Source: Pseudomonadota bacterium (GTDB taxonomy: Bacteria > Pseudomonadota > Alphaproteobacteria > Rhizobiales > Xanthobacteraceae). From it: a stretch of 8,148 bases of DNA. Location: the NCBI GenBank assembly GCA_023423415.1, contig JAFAFP010000238.1:1-8148 (forward strand), read 5' to 3'. Within the stretch, counting starts at the first letter, position 1. Every line of letters starts with the position of its first letter. A program made the position numbers and the translations under genes. Positions 1-6,758 of this stretch are shown in pieces. The notes below the pieces were generated by a model that was given only the letters and a program-made list of their open reading frames with translations, ran no database searches and was not told the origin of the DNA.

Positions 1-512
1 GATGCCCAGCGCTCCACATAGAACAGCGCGGCATCCGCAATGGAATAGTCGCCAAGCAGATATTCCCGTCCGCTCAGACTTTCGTCGATAATTTGCATTC
101 CAGCCTCGAAGATCTGATGGCCTCGCTGCTTTACTGCGTCGGCGTCCGCCGGATTAGGCGAGAAATTTGTCGGCCTGAACATTCGGGAAAATCCCTGCAT
201 GTGCAGCGTCGCCACCACGTAGTCCAGCATCTCCAAGACCCCCGCCAGACGATCAGACTCTGACGGAATGAGCTTGGCTTGCGGATGAACGAGCGCGAGC
301 CACATGGCAATGGCGGGAAATTCCGTGAGAATGGATCCATCATCGCGTTGAAGGACAGGAACCTTTGACTTTCGATTAAACCGTTTGAATTGCGGGGCAT
401 ATTGTTCTTGCTTCGCGAGATCCACTTGGATTGCTTGATACGGCAATCCAATCTCCTCGAGAATGACGCGGATCCCAAGCGAACAAGCTCCCGGCGAATA
501 ATATAGAATCAT
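1..512 (-). CDS. Glutathione S-transferase, N-terminal 170 residues (C-terminus beyond left edge)
   Basis: The product is a soluble glutathione transferase that would conjugate glutathione to, or use it to reduce, isomerise or dehalogenate, an electrophilic substrate; the substrate cannot be told from sequence. It starts at ATG 512 (reverse strand), with a GAAAGGA-like ribosome site about 8 nt upstream. The N-terminus reads MILYYSPGACSLG. Cys10 is in the position used by beta-class bacterial enzymes. A thioredoxin-fold glutathione site follows: V51-P52 (the cis-proline loop) and a TEFPAI segment with E64. Near the left edge, GREYLLGDYSIADAALF is the typical N-capping/hydrophobic-staple region of the C-terminal helical domain. 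The family is about 200-220 residues, so some 35-50 residues lie outside the window. It is divergent from the decarboxylase/Liv operon and may share its control region. Such genes often sit in aromatic or xenobiotic catabolic clusters, but a role here is inference. Confidence 0.9.
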   Translation of the reverse strand, partial: MILYYSPGACSLGIRVILEEIGLPYQAIQVDLAKQEQYAPQFKRFNRKSKVPVLQRDDGSILTEFPAIAMWLALVHPQAKLIPSESDRLAGVLEMLDYVVATLHMQGFSRMFRPTNFSPNPADADAVKQRGHQIFEAGMQIIDESLSGREYLLGDYSIADAALFYVERWA

Positions 513-819
513 TGATCGTTTCCTTTCTTCAGTATCTCAATATAACATGCAGTCATGATTGTTTGTTGACATTTTGAAGTCGCCTGCTAGCCTTCCACAT
601 GCCTGAGGGGCAATTCGGTAAACGCACGTCGCGTCCACTGATGGAGAGGCAAAAAAAGGGACGACGACACCATCTTGCAGTATCCCGCGCGTCACCTCCT
701 GATTGCGCGGAGGCACTCGCTCTCGCCGAAACGTCTCATTCGGCATGGAGCGCGCGGCAAATGGACATTGTGCGATTTTCGAATGGCGCCGGCTAACGAT
801 TTGGCTGGGATATGCGGTC
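513..819. other. Divergent intergenic region between the GST gene and the decarboxylase/Liv operon
   Basis: About 307 nt separate the two divergent starts. An open frame continues upstream of 820 to an ATG at 703. Its 39 extra residues are arginine-rich and resemble neither the family nor a signal peptide, so I treat it as non-coding. The region holds the putative promoter/dyad listed separately. It also has two mutually exclusive short stems: CCGCGC (685-690) with GCGCGG (705-710), and CCTCC (695-699) with GGAGG (709-713). No small gene is convincing. Confidence 0.6.
539..593. promoter_or_regulatory. Putative divergent promoter and operator-like dyad
   Basis: For the rightward operon a perfect TTGACA (-35 type) lies at 566-571, followed at 16 nt by a poor -10 candidate TAGCCT (588-593). 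For the leftward GST gene, TATATT (reverse of 539-544) is a good -10 candidate 27 nt before its ATG, without a good -35. An imperfect dyad, AACATG-cagt-CATGAT (544-559), lies between these elements. It could be an operator for a regulator acting on both transcripts. This rests on consensus matching by eye. Confidence 0.3.
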
Positions 820-1857
820 ATGGCTACGTTGACGCTTGATATAGCGACAGGACCCTATGACCGCATCCGTGCGGTTCAGGACGGCCGTGTCCAAATCCGC
901 AACTGCTTCGTCAAATATGAGTTCTCAAATCCAGAAAGTATTTTCCGGCGCGCACTGGTCGAGCAGTGTTTCGACGTCTGCGAACTGTCTTTCAGCTTCT
1001 ATGTGAGACATGTGGTCCACAGTGCGCCGCATTACATCGCATTGCCGGTGTTCCTCTCCCGGCTGTTTCGTCATTCCGGTATCTACATCCGAACAGACCG
1101 CGAGATCTACGGCCCAGGCGACCTGCGCGGACGCAGGATCGGTGTTCCGAACTACCTGATGACAGGTGCTGTCTGGCAGCGAGGGCTTCTGAATGACGAA
1201 TACGGGGTTTCGCCAACCGATGTCGACTGGCGCGTTGGCAGTCTCGATCACCCGCAAGCCGAACAATCGCCTCCGTTCTACCCGCCGCCGGGCGTGAGAC
1301 TATCGGCAATCGGCCGGGATGAAACGTTATCGTCTCTGCTCGAGGCCGGCGCCATTGATGCAATCTTCAGCTCGCATGTCCCGGAATGTTTTCATCGGCG
1401 CGCGCCGCATATCGGCCGCTTGTTTCCGAATTTCCAGGACAAGGAAGCGGACTACTTCCGCCGTACCGGTATTCATCCGATCATGCATGTACTGGTGATG
1501 CGGCGCGCTCTCGTGGATACCCATCCGTGGCTTCCCTTCGAACTCTATCGTGCCTATTCCGACGCCAAAGCGATTGCTATTGACGAGCTCGCGGGCCTGT
1601 CGACGTTATCCGTAACACTCCCCTGGGCTGCTGCCGAGCTCGACCGGACCAAAGCACTGATCGGCTCTGACTATTGGCCCTACGGCCTCGAAAGCAGCAA
1701 GCCAACAATCAAAGCATTCCTTCGCTACATGCGCGAACAGGGCCTGATCGACAGAACGCTTCCTGTCGAAGAGTTATTTGCCGATGTGGATGCCCCTTCG
1801 GATCATCTTTCAAGTAAACAACCGCAGAAAGCGAACCATATCGCTCACACGCTATAA
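820..1857 (+). CDS. 4,5-dihydroxyphthalate decarboxylase-like protein (periplasmic-binding-protein fold, no signal peptide)
   Basis: The 345-residue protein resembles the Pht5/4,5-dihydroxyphthalate decarboxylase family, which shares the type-2 periplasmic-binding-protein fold. Family landmarks, in order: an N-terminal LTLDIATGPYDRIRAVQDGRV, a DVCELSFSFYV segment (about 52-62), then FLSRLFRHSGIYI (78-90). After these come DLRGRRIGVPNYLMTGAVW (101-119), the RTGIHPIMH stretch (GIHPIMH at 217-223, with H219 and H223), a LPW near 267, and GSDYWPYGLE. I chose ATG 820 because family similarity begins there and GGGA (807-810) sits 9 nt upstream; the in-frame ATG at 703 adds unrelated residues. No signal peptide is visible, so a cytoplasmic enzyme is more likely than an extracellular binding protein. 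The last 20 or so residues are a polar tail beyond the core. It is the first gene of the operon, 24 nt before the Liv-type binding protein. Members are often named decarboxylase by similarity only, so the true substrate is open. Confidence 0.85.
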   Translation: MATLTLDIATGPYDRIRAVQDGRVQIRNCFVKYEFSNPESIFRRALVEQCFDVCELSFSFYVRHVVHSAPHYIALPVFLSRLFRHSGIYIRTDREIYGPGDLRGRRIGVPNYLMTGAVWQRGLLNDEYGVSPTDVDWRVGSLDHPQAEQSPPFYPPPGVRLSAIGRDETLSSLLEAGAIDAIFSSHVPECFHRRAPHIGRLFPNFQDKEADYFRRTGIHPIMHVLVMRRALVDTHPWLPFELYRAYSDAKAIAIDELAGLSTLSVTLPWAAAELDRTKALIGSDYWPYGLESSKPTIKAFLRYMREQGLIDRTLPVEELFADVDAPSDHLSSKQPQKANHIAHTL

Positions 1858-1881
1858 CGAGAAAACGAAAGGGGAGTATCG

Positions 1882-3069
1882 ATGTTGAGCTTCAAAGCGC
1901 CATCCACTCGTATTTCTGTCGCCGCGATGCTAATCGCCTTCAGTGCGACATCTACCCTAAGCGCCGACCGGGTGTCTGTTGGCTTCATATCAACGTTGTC
2001 CGGCGTGAATGCGCCAGTCGGCCAGGACATGCTCGATGGGTTCAATTTGTGGCTCGCCCAGACAGGCAACAAGCTTGGCGGTCTACCGGTGACGCTTTCG
2101 GTTCGCGATGATGAATCAAAGCCGGACGTTGCGCGACAGGTTGCGAAGCGCTTTGTGGAAAACGACAAGGTCGATGTCGTTACGGGCGTCCTCGCATCGA
2201 ACATCATGCTGTCGATCGCCAAACCACTTTTCGAGAGCAAGACATTCATGCTGAGCATGAGCGCCGGCCCGTCGGTGCTCGCTGGCAAGGGCTGCAGCCC
2301 CTATTTCTTCGCAATGTCGTGGCAGAACGACAATCTCGCGGAGGCGCTCGGTCGATACTTTACGGAAGCGGGAATGAAGCGCGTGTTCGTGCTATCTCCC
2401 GACTTTCCTGCGGGACGAGACATGGTGGCTGGCCTGAAGCGGACCTACAGCACACCGCTCCTGTCGGAGACATACACGCAATTCCTGCAGATGGATTACG
2501 CAAGCGAGCTCACCAAGATCCGGGCAGTGAAGCCGGACTCTCTCTTCTTCTTTCTAACAGCCGGGCCGGCGATCAACTTCATCAACCAGTACGCACAATC
2601 CGGACTGACCAAGGAAGTGCCCGCTTACGCGACGTTGCTGGATCAGACTATCTTTGCCGCGGTGGGTCGCTCCGTTCATGGCACATACACTGCGACCAAC
2701 TGGCTTCCGGGCCTGAAAAATGCGGCGAACGAAAACTTCGTCGCAAAATTCAAAAAATCTTATAATCGCGAGCCGTCGCCCTATGCGGCCAATGCCTACG
2801 ATACCGCCCGGCTTCTCGATAGCGCCATTGCCAAGATCGGCGGCAAAATCGAAGATAAGATCGCTTTCCGCAAGGCGCTTGAAGAAGCGTCGTTTGAATC
2901 CGTTCGCGGCGCGTTTAAATTCAACAAGAACCACTTTCCGATCCAGAATTTCTACGTTGGCGAAGCGGTTGATGACGGCCGAGGCGGCACAACGATCGTG
3001 GAACGCGAACGGCCGCTGACAGACTGGCAGGACGCCTATGTGACACAGTGCACAATGGCGGAGAAATAG
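1882..3069 (+). CDS. Liv-type (HAAT) ABC transporter substrate-binding protein, probable aromatic-acid type
   Basis: This is the periplasmic receptor of the ABC importer encoded by the next four genes. The 395-residue precursor begins after a strong AAAGGGGAG site (1868-1876). Residues 1-28 form a signal peptide (KAPSTR, then a hydrophobic stretch, then LSA), with likely cleavage after A28. The mature type-I binding fold starts DRVSVGFISTLSGVNAPVGQ and continues with DDESKPDVA, DVVTGVLASN, a GCSPYFFAMSWQND block, and late FNKNHFPIQNFYV. Two cysteines of the mature protein, C138 and C390, could pair. From memory, the CSPYFF/SWQND block and the HFPIQ-FYV ending resemble the subgroup of LivJ-like proteins linked to nitrobenzoate and other aromatic acids (Nba-like) more than true leucine-binding proteins. 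The substrate is therefore inferred, not shown. The gene is complete, with no frameshift, and ends 28 nt before livH. Confidence 0.93.
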   Translation: MLSFKAPSTRISVAAMLIAFSATSTLSADRVSVGFISTLSGVNAPVGQDMLDGFNLWLAQTGNKLGGLPVTLSVRDDESKPDVARQVAKRFVENDKVDVVTGVLASNIMLSIAKPLFESKTFMLSMSAGPSVLAGKGCSPYFFAMSWQNDNLAEALGRYFTEAGMKRVFVLSPDFPAGRDMVAGLKRTYSTPLLSETYTQFLQMDYASELTKIRAVKPDSLFFFLTAGPAINFINQYAQSGLTKEVPAYATLLDQTIFAAVGRSVHGTYTATNWLPGLKNAANENFVAKFKKSYNREPSPYAANAYDTARLLDSAIAKIGGKIEDKIAFRKALEEASFESVRGAFKFNKNHFPIQNFYVGEAVDDGRGGTTIVERERPLTDWQDAYVTQCTMAEK

Positions 3070-3097
3070 CCCGTTCACCGGCCAGAGTTCTCACACC

Positions 3098-4024
3098 ATG
3101 CTCAGTTTCGACTTCTTCGTCGCCCAGCTTCTGAACGGCGTTCAGTTTGGGATCATGCTGTTCCTGATCGCCGCGGGCCTCACGCTAGTCCTCGGCATCA
3201 TGAACCTCATCAATCTTGCCCATGGGTCGCTTTATATGATCGGGGCCTATCTGGGCGCCACGTTTATCGTCCAGACGGGATCGTTCCTGATCGGAACGGT
3301 GGCGGCAATCGTCGGAACGGTGGCGATTGCCCTGCTCCTGGAAGAACTCGTGCTCCGTAAACTGTACAAGGCACCACATCTGCATCAGGTGCTGGGGACG
3401 TTCGGCGTCGTGCTGTTCCTGAATGAAGTGGCCAGAATCATCTGGGGTTCGGGCGCGCAATTCATACCGACGCCCTATTTCCTCAAGGGACAGATCGTTC
3501 TCTTTGGCGACGTTGTCTATCCGGTCTATCGCATCACGATCATCGCCATCGGTCTGTCCGTCGCGGCGCTGCTCTATGTAATGATCACTTACACCCGGAT
3601 CGGAATGCTGATCCGGGCGGGCGCCAGCAACCGCGACATGGCGGCAGCTCTCGGCATCAATATTAACCGGCTACTGACCGTGGTTTTCGGCCTGGGTGCC
3701 GCGCTCGCTGCACTGGCCGGCCTGCTTCTCGGCCCGCTCCTGTCGATTCAGCCGGGCGCCGGCGATCCCATCGTGATTACTGCTCTTGTGGTACTGGTGA
3801 TCGGCGGTATCGGATCGATCCGCGGCGCATTCTTCAGCGCCCTGCTGATCGGAATCGTCGATACGCTCGGCCGCAGCTTTCTGCCGCTTCTGTTTCAATT
3901 CGTCTTCTCGACCTCGGTCGCCAATACCGCGGCACCAATCATAGCGAGTCTCCTGATCTACCTGCTGATGACGGTTATTTTGGTGGCGCGCCCACAGGGC
4001 CTGTTTCCTGCGAGGATAGGATGA
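3098..4024 (+). CDS. livH: Liv-type ABC transporter permease LivH
   Basis: This is one of the two inner-membrane subunits forming the translocation path of a Liv/HAAT importer. The 308-residue protein is strongly hydrophobic, with about eight membrane segments. It carries the LivH hallmarks: GLTLVLGIMNLINLAHGS near the N-terminus, and a cytoplasmic coupling loop RAGASNRDMAAALGIN beginning at R173 that contacts the ATPase. VIGGIGSIRGAFFSALLIG and the terminal RPQGLFP follow. Length matches the family (about 290-310). The start at 3098 has only a weak AGAG site (3084-3087), which suggests partial dependence on translation of the gene upstream. Its TGA overlaps the livM ATG (4021-4024, ATGA), implying translational coupling. 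Nothing is missing. Confidence 0.95.
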   Translation: MLSFDFFVAQLLNGVQFGIMLFLIAAGLTLVLGIMNLINLAHGSLYMIGAYLGATFIVQTGSFLIGTVAAIVGTVAIALLLEELVLRKLYKAPHLHQVLGTFGVVLFLNEVARIIWGSGAQFIPTPYFLKGQIVLFGDVVYPVYRITIIAIGLSVAALLYVMITYTRIGMLIRAGASNRDMAAALGININRLLTVVFGLGAALAALAGLLLGPLLSIQPGAGDPIVITALVVLVIGGIGSIRGAFFSALLIGIVDTLGRSFLPLLFQFVFSTSVANTAAPIIASLLIYLLMTVILVARPQGLFPARIG

Positions 4025-4998
4025 CGTCACAAAAACAGATCGTTATCGGCACCGGTATCCTTCTCCTGCTTTTGTTGGTGCCGCTCATCACCCGGTCTCT
4101 GGAACTGCCTTTCTATCTCCTGCTGGCCACGCGGATCGTCATTTTCGCGATTGCGGCGCTGAGCCTCGACTTGATCCTGGGTTATGGCGGGATGGCAAGC
4201 TTCGGCCACTCCGTATTCCTCGGTCTAGCGGGTTACACTGTCGCGATCATGGCGTTTCACGGAATCGACAATGCATGGCTGCAATGGCCGGTTGCGCTGC
4301 TCGTCTGCGCGATCGCCAGCATGATCATCGGACTGATCTCGTTGCGCAGCTCGGGGGTGTATTTCCTGATGATCACGCTGGCACTGGCCCAGATGCTGTA
4401 TCTGGTCGCATTCAGCCTCAAAGCCTATGGCGGCGATGACGGTCTGCCCATGGATCGGCGCAGCATACTGTGGCCGCTCAATCTCGCTGATCCGACCGAG
4501 TTCTATCTCTTGTGTCTGGCTCTGCTCGCTGTCTTCTATTTTGCACTGGTGCGGCTCGTCCGGTCGCGCTTCGGCCTTTTGCTCCGTGGGAGCCAGGAAA
4601 ATCTCGTTCGCCTCGAAACACTGGGATTTCCCGTGCTTCGCTACCGGCTGGTCGCATTCATGATATCCGGCACGATGTGCGGTGTCGCCGGCATTCTCCT
4701 GACCAATCTGACGGAATTCGTCGCTCCAAGTTATATGAGCTGGGAGCGGTCCGGCGAGCTGATGATCATGGTGGCAATCGGCGGGATCGGAACTCTATTC
4801 GGTCCCATCATCGGGGCGATCGCGTTCTTGTGCGCGCAGGAGATCATCTCGACCTTTACGCCACATTGGCAACTTTTTGTCGGTCCGGCTCTTGTTGTCA
4901 TCGTTCTTGGTACGCAGCGTGGCGCACTCAATCTCAGATCGCGCAAGAGGGCAAAACTGAAATGCGCTCGGACGATCGGGACCGCTGCCGCATCATGA
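4021..4998 (+). CDS. livM: Liv-type ABC transporter permease LivM
   Basis: This is the second inner-membrane permease subunit, pairing with LivH. The 325-residue protein opens with a hydrophobic helix after MTSQKQ. It has the LivM signature GYGGMASFGHSVFLGLAGYT (54-73), a GGDDGLP loop (137-143), and a coupling region SQENLVRLETLGFPVLRYR. SWERSGELMIMVAIGGIGTLF then leads into the last helices. The C-terminus after LNLRSRKRAKLK is basic and a little longer than usual. Start ATG 4021 overlaps the livH stop and has GAGGA (4012-4016) 4 nt upstream. The stop TGA (4996-4998) overlaps the livG start in a second ATGA. Family assignment is firm; the substrate is set by the binding protein. Confidence 0.95.
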   Translation: MTSQKQIVIGTGILLLLLLVPLITRSLELPFYLLLATRIVIFAIAALSLDLILGYGGMASFGHSVFLGLAGYTVAIMAFHGIDNAWLQWPVALLVCAIASMIIGLISLRSSGVYFLMITLALAQMLYLVAFSLKAYGGDDGLPMDRRSILWPLNLADPTEFYLLCLALLAVFYFALVRLVRSRFGLLLRGSQENLVRLETLGFPVLRYRLVAFMISGTMCGVAGILLTNLTEFVAPSYMSWERSGELMIMVAIGGIGTLFGPIIGAIAFLCAQEIISTFTPHWQLFVGPALVVIVLGTQRGALNLRSRKRAKLKCARTIGTAAAS

Positions 4999-5741
4999 CA
5001 TCCGACATCCTCACGGTTAATGGCCTAACCAAGCAATTCGGCGGCCTCGTCGTAACCTCGGATCTCTCTCTCACAATCCGGGAGGGAGAGATCCATGCGA
5101 TCATCGGCCCGAACGGCGCGGGGAAAACCACCTTCGTTAGCCAGCTTCAAGGAACCCTGCGGCCGGATCAGGGACAAATTTTCTTCCAGGGATCGGAAAT
5201 CACACACACACCGATCCATCGCCGTGCGCGCATGGGCCTTGCCCGTTCGTTTCAGATCAGCTCGATCTTCCCGCGCCTCACGGTCAAGCAGAACGTTATT
5301 CTGGCGACCCAGGCACACGAGGGCCATTCGTTCCGCTTCTGGAGACCAGTGGATTCCAGCGAAGCGTTGAATACACGTGCACGCACGGCGCTCGATCATG
5401 TTGGCATTTCGAAAATTGCCGATACTCCCGCCGGAGAAATCGCTTATAGCGAGCAACGTCAGCTCGAATTTGCCATGGCGCTGGCGGCACACCCCAAGCT
5501 GTTGCTGCTGGACGAACCGATGGCTGGCATGAGCAAAGACGAGTCCATGCTGCTCATGTCCCTGATCCAGCGGATGAAAGGCAGCGTCTCCATTCTTCTG
5601 GTCGAGCACGACATGGATGTCGTCTTTTCTCTGGCCGACCGTATCACCGTCCTGGTCCGTGGTCAGGCGATCGCGACCGGCTCACCCGAAGACATCCGAA
5701 ACAACGCCCATGTCCGCGCAGCCTATCTAGGTGACGAGTAG
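4995..5741 (+). CDS. livG: Liv-type ABC transporter ATP-binding protein LivG (altered signature motif)
   Basis: This 248-residue ATPase drives transport from the cytoplasmic face. I chose the ATG at 4995 because it forms an ATGA with the livM stop and family similarity begins at DILTVNGLTKQFGGL. The same frame runs further upstream, but that part lies inside livM. Visible motifs are Walker A GPNGAGKTT (38-46, K44), Q-loop Q87 in ARSFQI, Walker B LLLLDEP with catalytic E174, a DEPMAGMS D-loop, and switch H205 in LLVEHDMD. Around 149-154 the ABC signature reads IAYSEQ where relatives usually have LSHGEQ or LSYGEQ. The second position (S) and the conserved glycine are thus replaced by A150 and S152. 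The following RQLE is kept. The protein should pair with LivF as a heterodimer. Confidence 0.95.
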   Translation: MTSDILTVNGLTKQFGGLVVTSDLSLTIREGEIHAIIGPNGAGKTTFVSQLQGTLRPDQGQIFFQGSEITHTPIHRRARMGLARSFQISSIFPRLTVKQNVILATQAHEGHSFRFWRPVDSSEALNTRARTALDHVGISKIADTPAGEIAYSEQRQLEFAMALAAHPKLLLLDEPMAGMSKDESMLLMSLIQRMKGSVSILLVEHDMDVVFSLADRITVLVRGQAIATGSPEDIRNNAHVRAAYLGDE

Positions 5742-5744
5742 ACG

Positions 5745-6440
5745 ATGCTCACAGTCAGAGGAATTCACTCGGCCTATGGGCCCTCTCGCGTTCTCTTCGG
5801 GGTCGATTTCGAGATCGGTAGAGATGAGATCGTGACGCTGCTGGGTCGCAACGGCATGGGCAAGACGACCATCATCCGCTCGATCATGGGCATCTTGAAA
5901 CCACTCGAAGGAACTATCCACTTCGACGGCCGGGAAATCACGGATTCTCCGGTATACGAGGTCGCGCGCTGCGGTATTGGTCTGGTGCCCGAGGGCCGCC
6001 AGATTTTTCCGAACCTAACGGTGGAAGAGAACATTATCATCGCTGCGTCGCCCAAAGGGAGCGGATACTGGACCAAAGATATGGTCCTCGATCTGTTTCC
6101 GAGTCTGAAATCCCGTCTGCGCCATCTCGGCTGCAACCTCTCGGGAGGTGAGCAACAGATGGTCGCGATCGGCCGCGCGCTGATGACAAACCCTAAACTG
6201 TTGATCCTCGACGAGGCGACAGAGGGGCTTGCACCTTTGGTGCGCGCAGAAATATGGGATTGCATCGCCAAGCTGAAAGGACGCGGACAATCGATTCTGC
6301 TCATCGACAAAAATCTGGCGCCGCTGCTGCGTCTCGCGGATCGTCATTATGTCGTCGGCAAAGGCCAGATCGTTTGGACCGGCGGCTCTGACGCCCTGAC
6401 GAAACAAGCAGAACAGCTCAACGGATATCTCGGGATCTGA
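5745..6440 (+). CDS. livF: Liv-type ABC transporter ATP-binding protein LivF
   Basis: This is the second ATPase of the importer, 231 residues, and the last gene of the operon. Start ATG 5745 lies 3 nt after the livG stop, with AGGTGA (5729-5734) inside the end of livG as ribosome site. Motifs are Walker A GRNGMGKTT (34-42, K40), a full canonical signature LSGGE (132-136) followed by QQMVAIGRAL, and Walker B LLILDEATEGLAP (D156, E157). The switch region reads IDKN (188-190 DKN) in place of a histidine. LivF proteins normally lack the switch histidine (VEQN or IDKN), so this is ordinary, as is the late ADRHYVVGKGQIVWTG. The canonical signature here would complement the altered one in LivG if the two form a heterodimer. 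No convincing terminator follows. Confidence 0.95.
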   Translation: MLTVRGIHSAYGPSRVLFGVDFEIGRDEIVTLLGRNGMGKTTIIRSIMGILKPLEGTIHFDGREITDSPVYEVARCGIGLVPEGRQIFPNLTVEENIIIAASPKGSGYWTKDMVLDLFPSLKSRLRHLGCNLSGGEQQMVAIGRALMTNPKLLILDEATEGLAPLVRAEIWDCIAKLKGRGQSILLIDKNLAPLLRLADRHYVVGKGQIVWTGGSDALTKQAEQLNGYLGI

Positions 6441-6651
6441 CGATCGGTTCCAAAGACAGCAGCAATCTGCCGCGGTGCCTGTCCCTGAAGTCAGGTAGCT
6501 CCGCCGGCTCGATCAGCTATGCAGGCCTGGTTTCAAAACGTCAGCCAGCACCGAGCGACGGCATGGTTACTGATTTCGCCATCAATTGTTGTGGTCAGCC
6601 CCGGCACAACAGTCAGGAGAAAACAGGCAACATCGTAACCGGACGCGACCT
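6441..6651. other. Gene-poor stretch after livF with no recognisable content
   Basis: About 210 nt follow the livF stop. I read all frames on both strands and recognise no family. A plus-strand frame starting at ATG 6563 has no family resemblance and no credible ribosome site. The only structure is a short palindrome, CCTGA-AG-TCAGG (6484-6495), without a T-run, so it is not a convincing terminator. The stretch may be decayed coding sequence, since a hydrolase remnant follows directly. Confidence 0.5.
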
Positions 6652-6750
6652 CAGGTCGTTGTCGTTTCGGGAGATACGCGGCCGGTTGCTTCTCTCGAGG
6701 GGCCCGCCGGAGATTGCGATATCCTCGTTCACGAGGCCTACCTTACGCGA
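6652..6750 (+). pseudogene. Remnant of a metallo-beta-lactamase-fold hydrolase (33 codons)
   Basis: In the frame starting at CAG 6652 the translation reads QVVVVSGDTRP, then 9 residues, then GDCDILVHEAYLTR, before a TAG at 6751. The pair SGDTRP ... D-LVHE is the characteristic internal block of RNase Z/arylsulfatase-like MBL-fold hydrolases, where the aspartate of SGDT is a metal ligand. The N-terminal HxHxDH metal motif and everything downstream are missing. No start codon or ribosome site serves this frame. The remnant ends 8 nt before the 3' end of the opposing Bug pseudogene. It might be what is left of a gene that once followed livF. The call rests on about 30 residues recognised from memory, so it is tentative. 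Confidence 0.5.
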
Positions 6751-6758
6751 TAGACGAA

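Noticed and set aside
131..478. Minus-strand 115-codon frame within the GST gene
   Set aside because: It is an out-of-frame shadow of the GST, which reads continuously from 512 to the left edge.
703..819. Longer start (ATG 703) for the decarboxylase-like gene
   Set aside because: The 39 added residues are arginine-rich, not a signal peptide, and unlike the family N-terminus, which begins at 820 with LTLDIATGPYDR and a ribosome site upstream.
4512..4994. Upstream extension of the livG frame to 4512
   Set aside because: It lies wholly inside livM in another frame. The ATGA overlap and family similarity fix the livG start at 4995.
6306..6314. LivF has DKN instead of the switch histidine
   Set aside because: LivF proteins ordinarily lack this histidine (VEQN or IDKN forms), so it is a family trait and not damage.
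6723..6736. Inverted repeat CCTCGT-TC-ACGAGG as a terminator
   Set aside because: Its 2-nt loop is too tight, no T-run follows, and it lies within the MBL-fold remnant coding frame.
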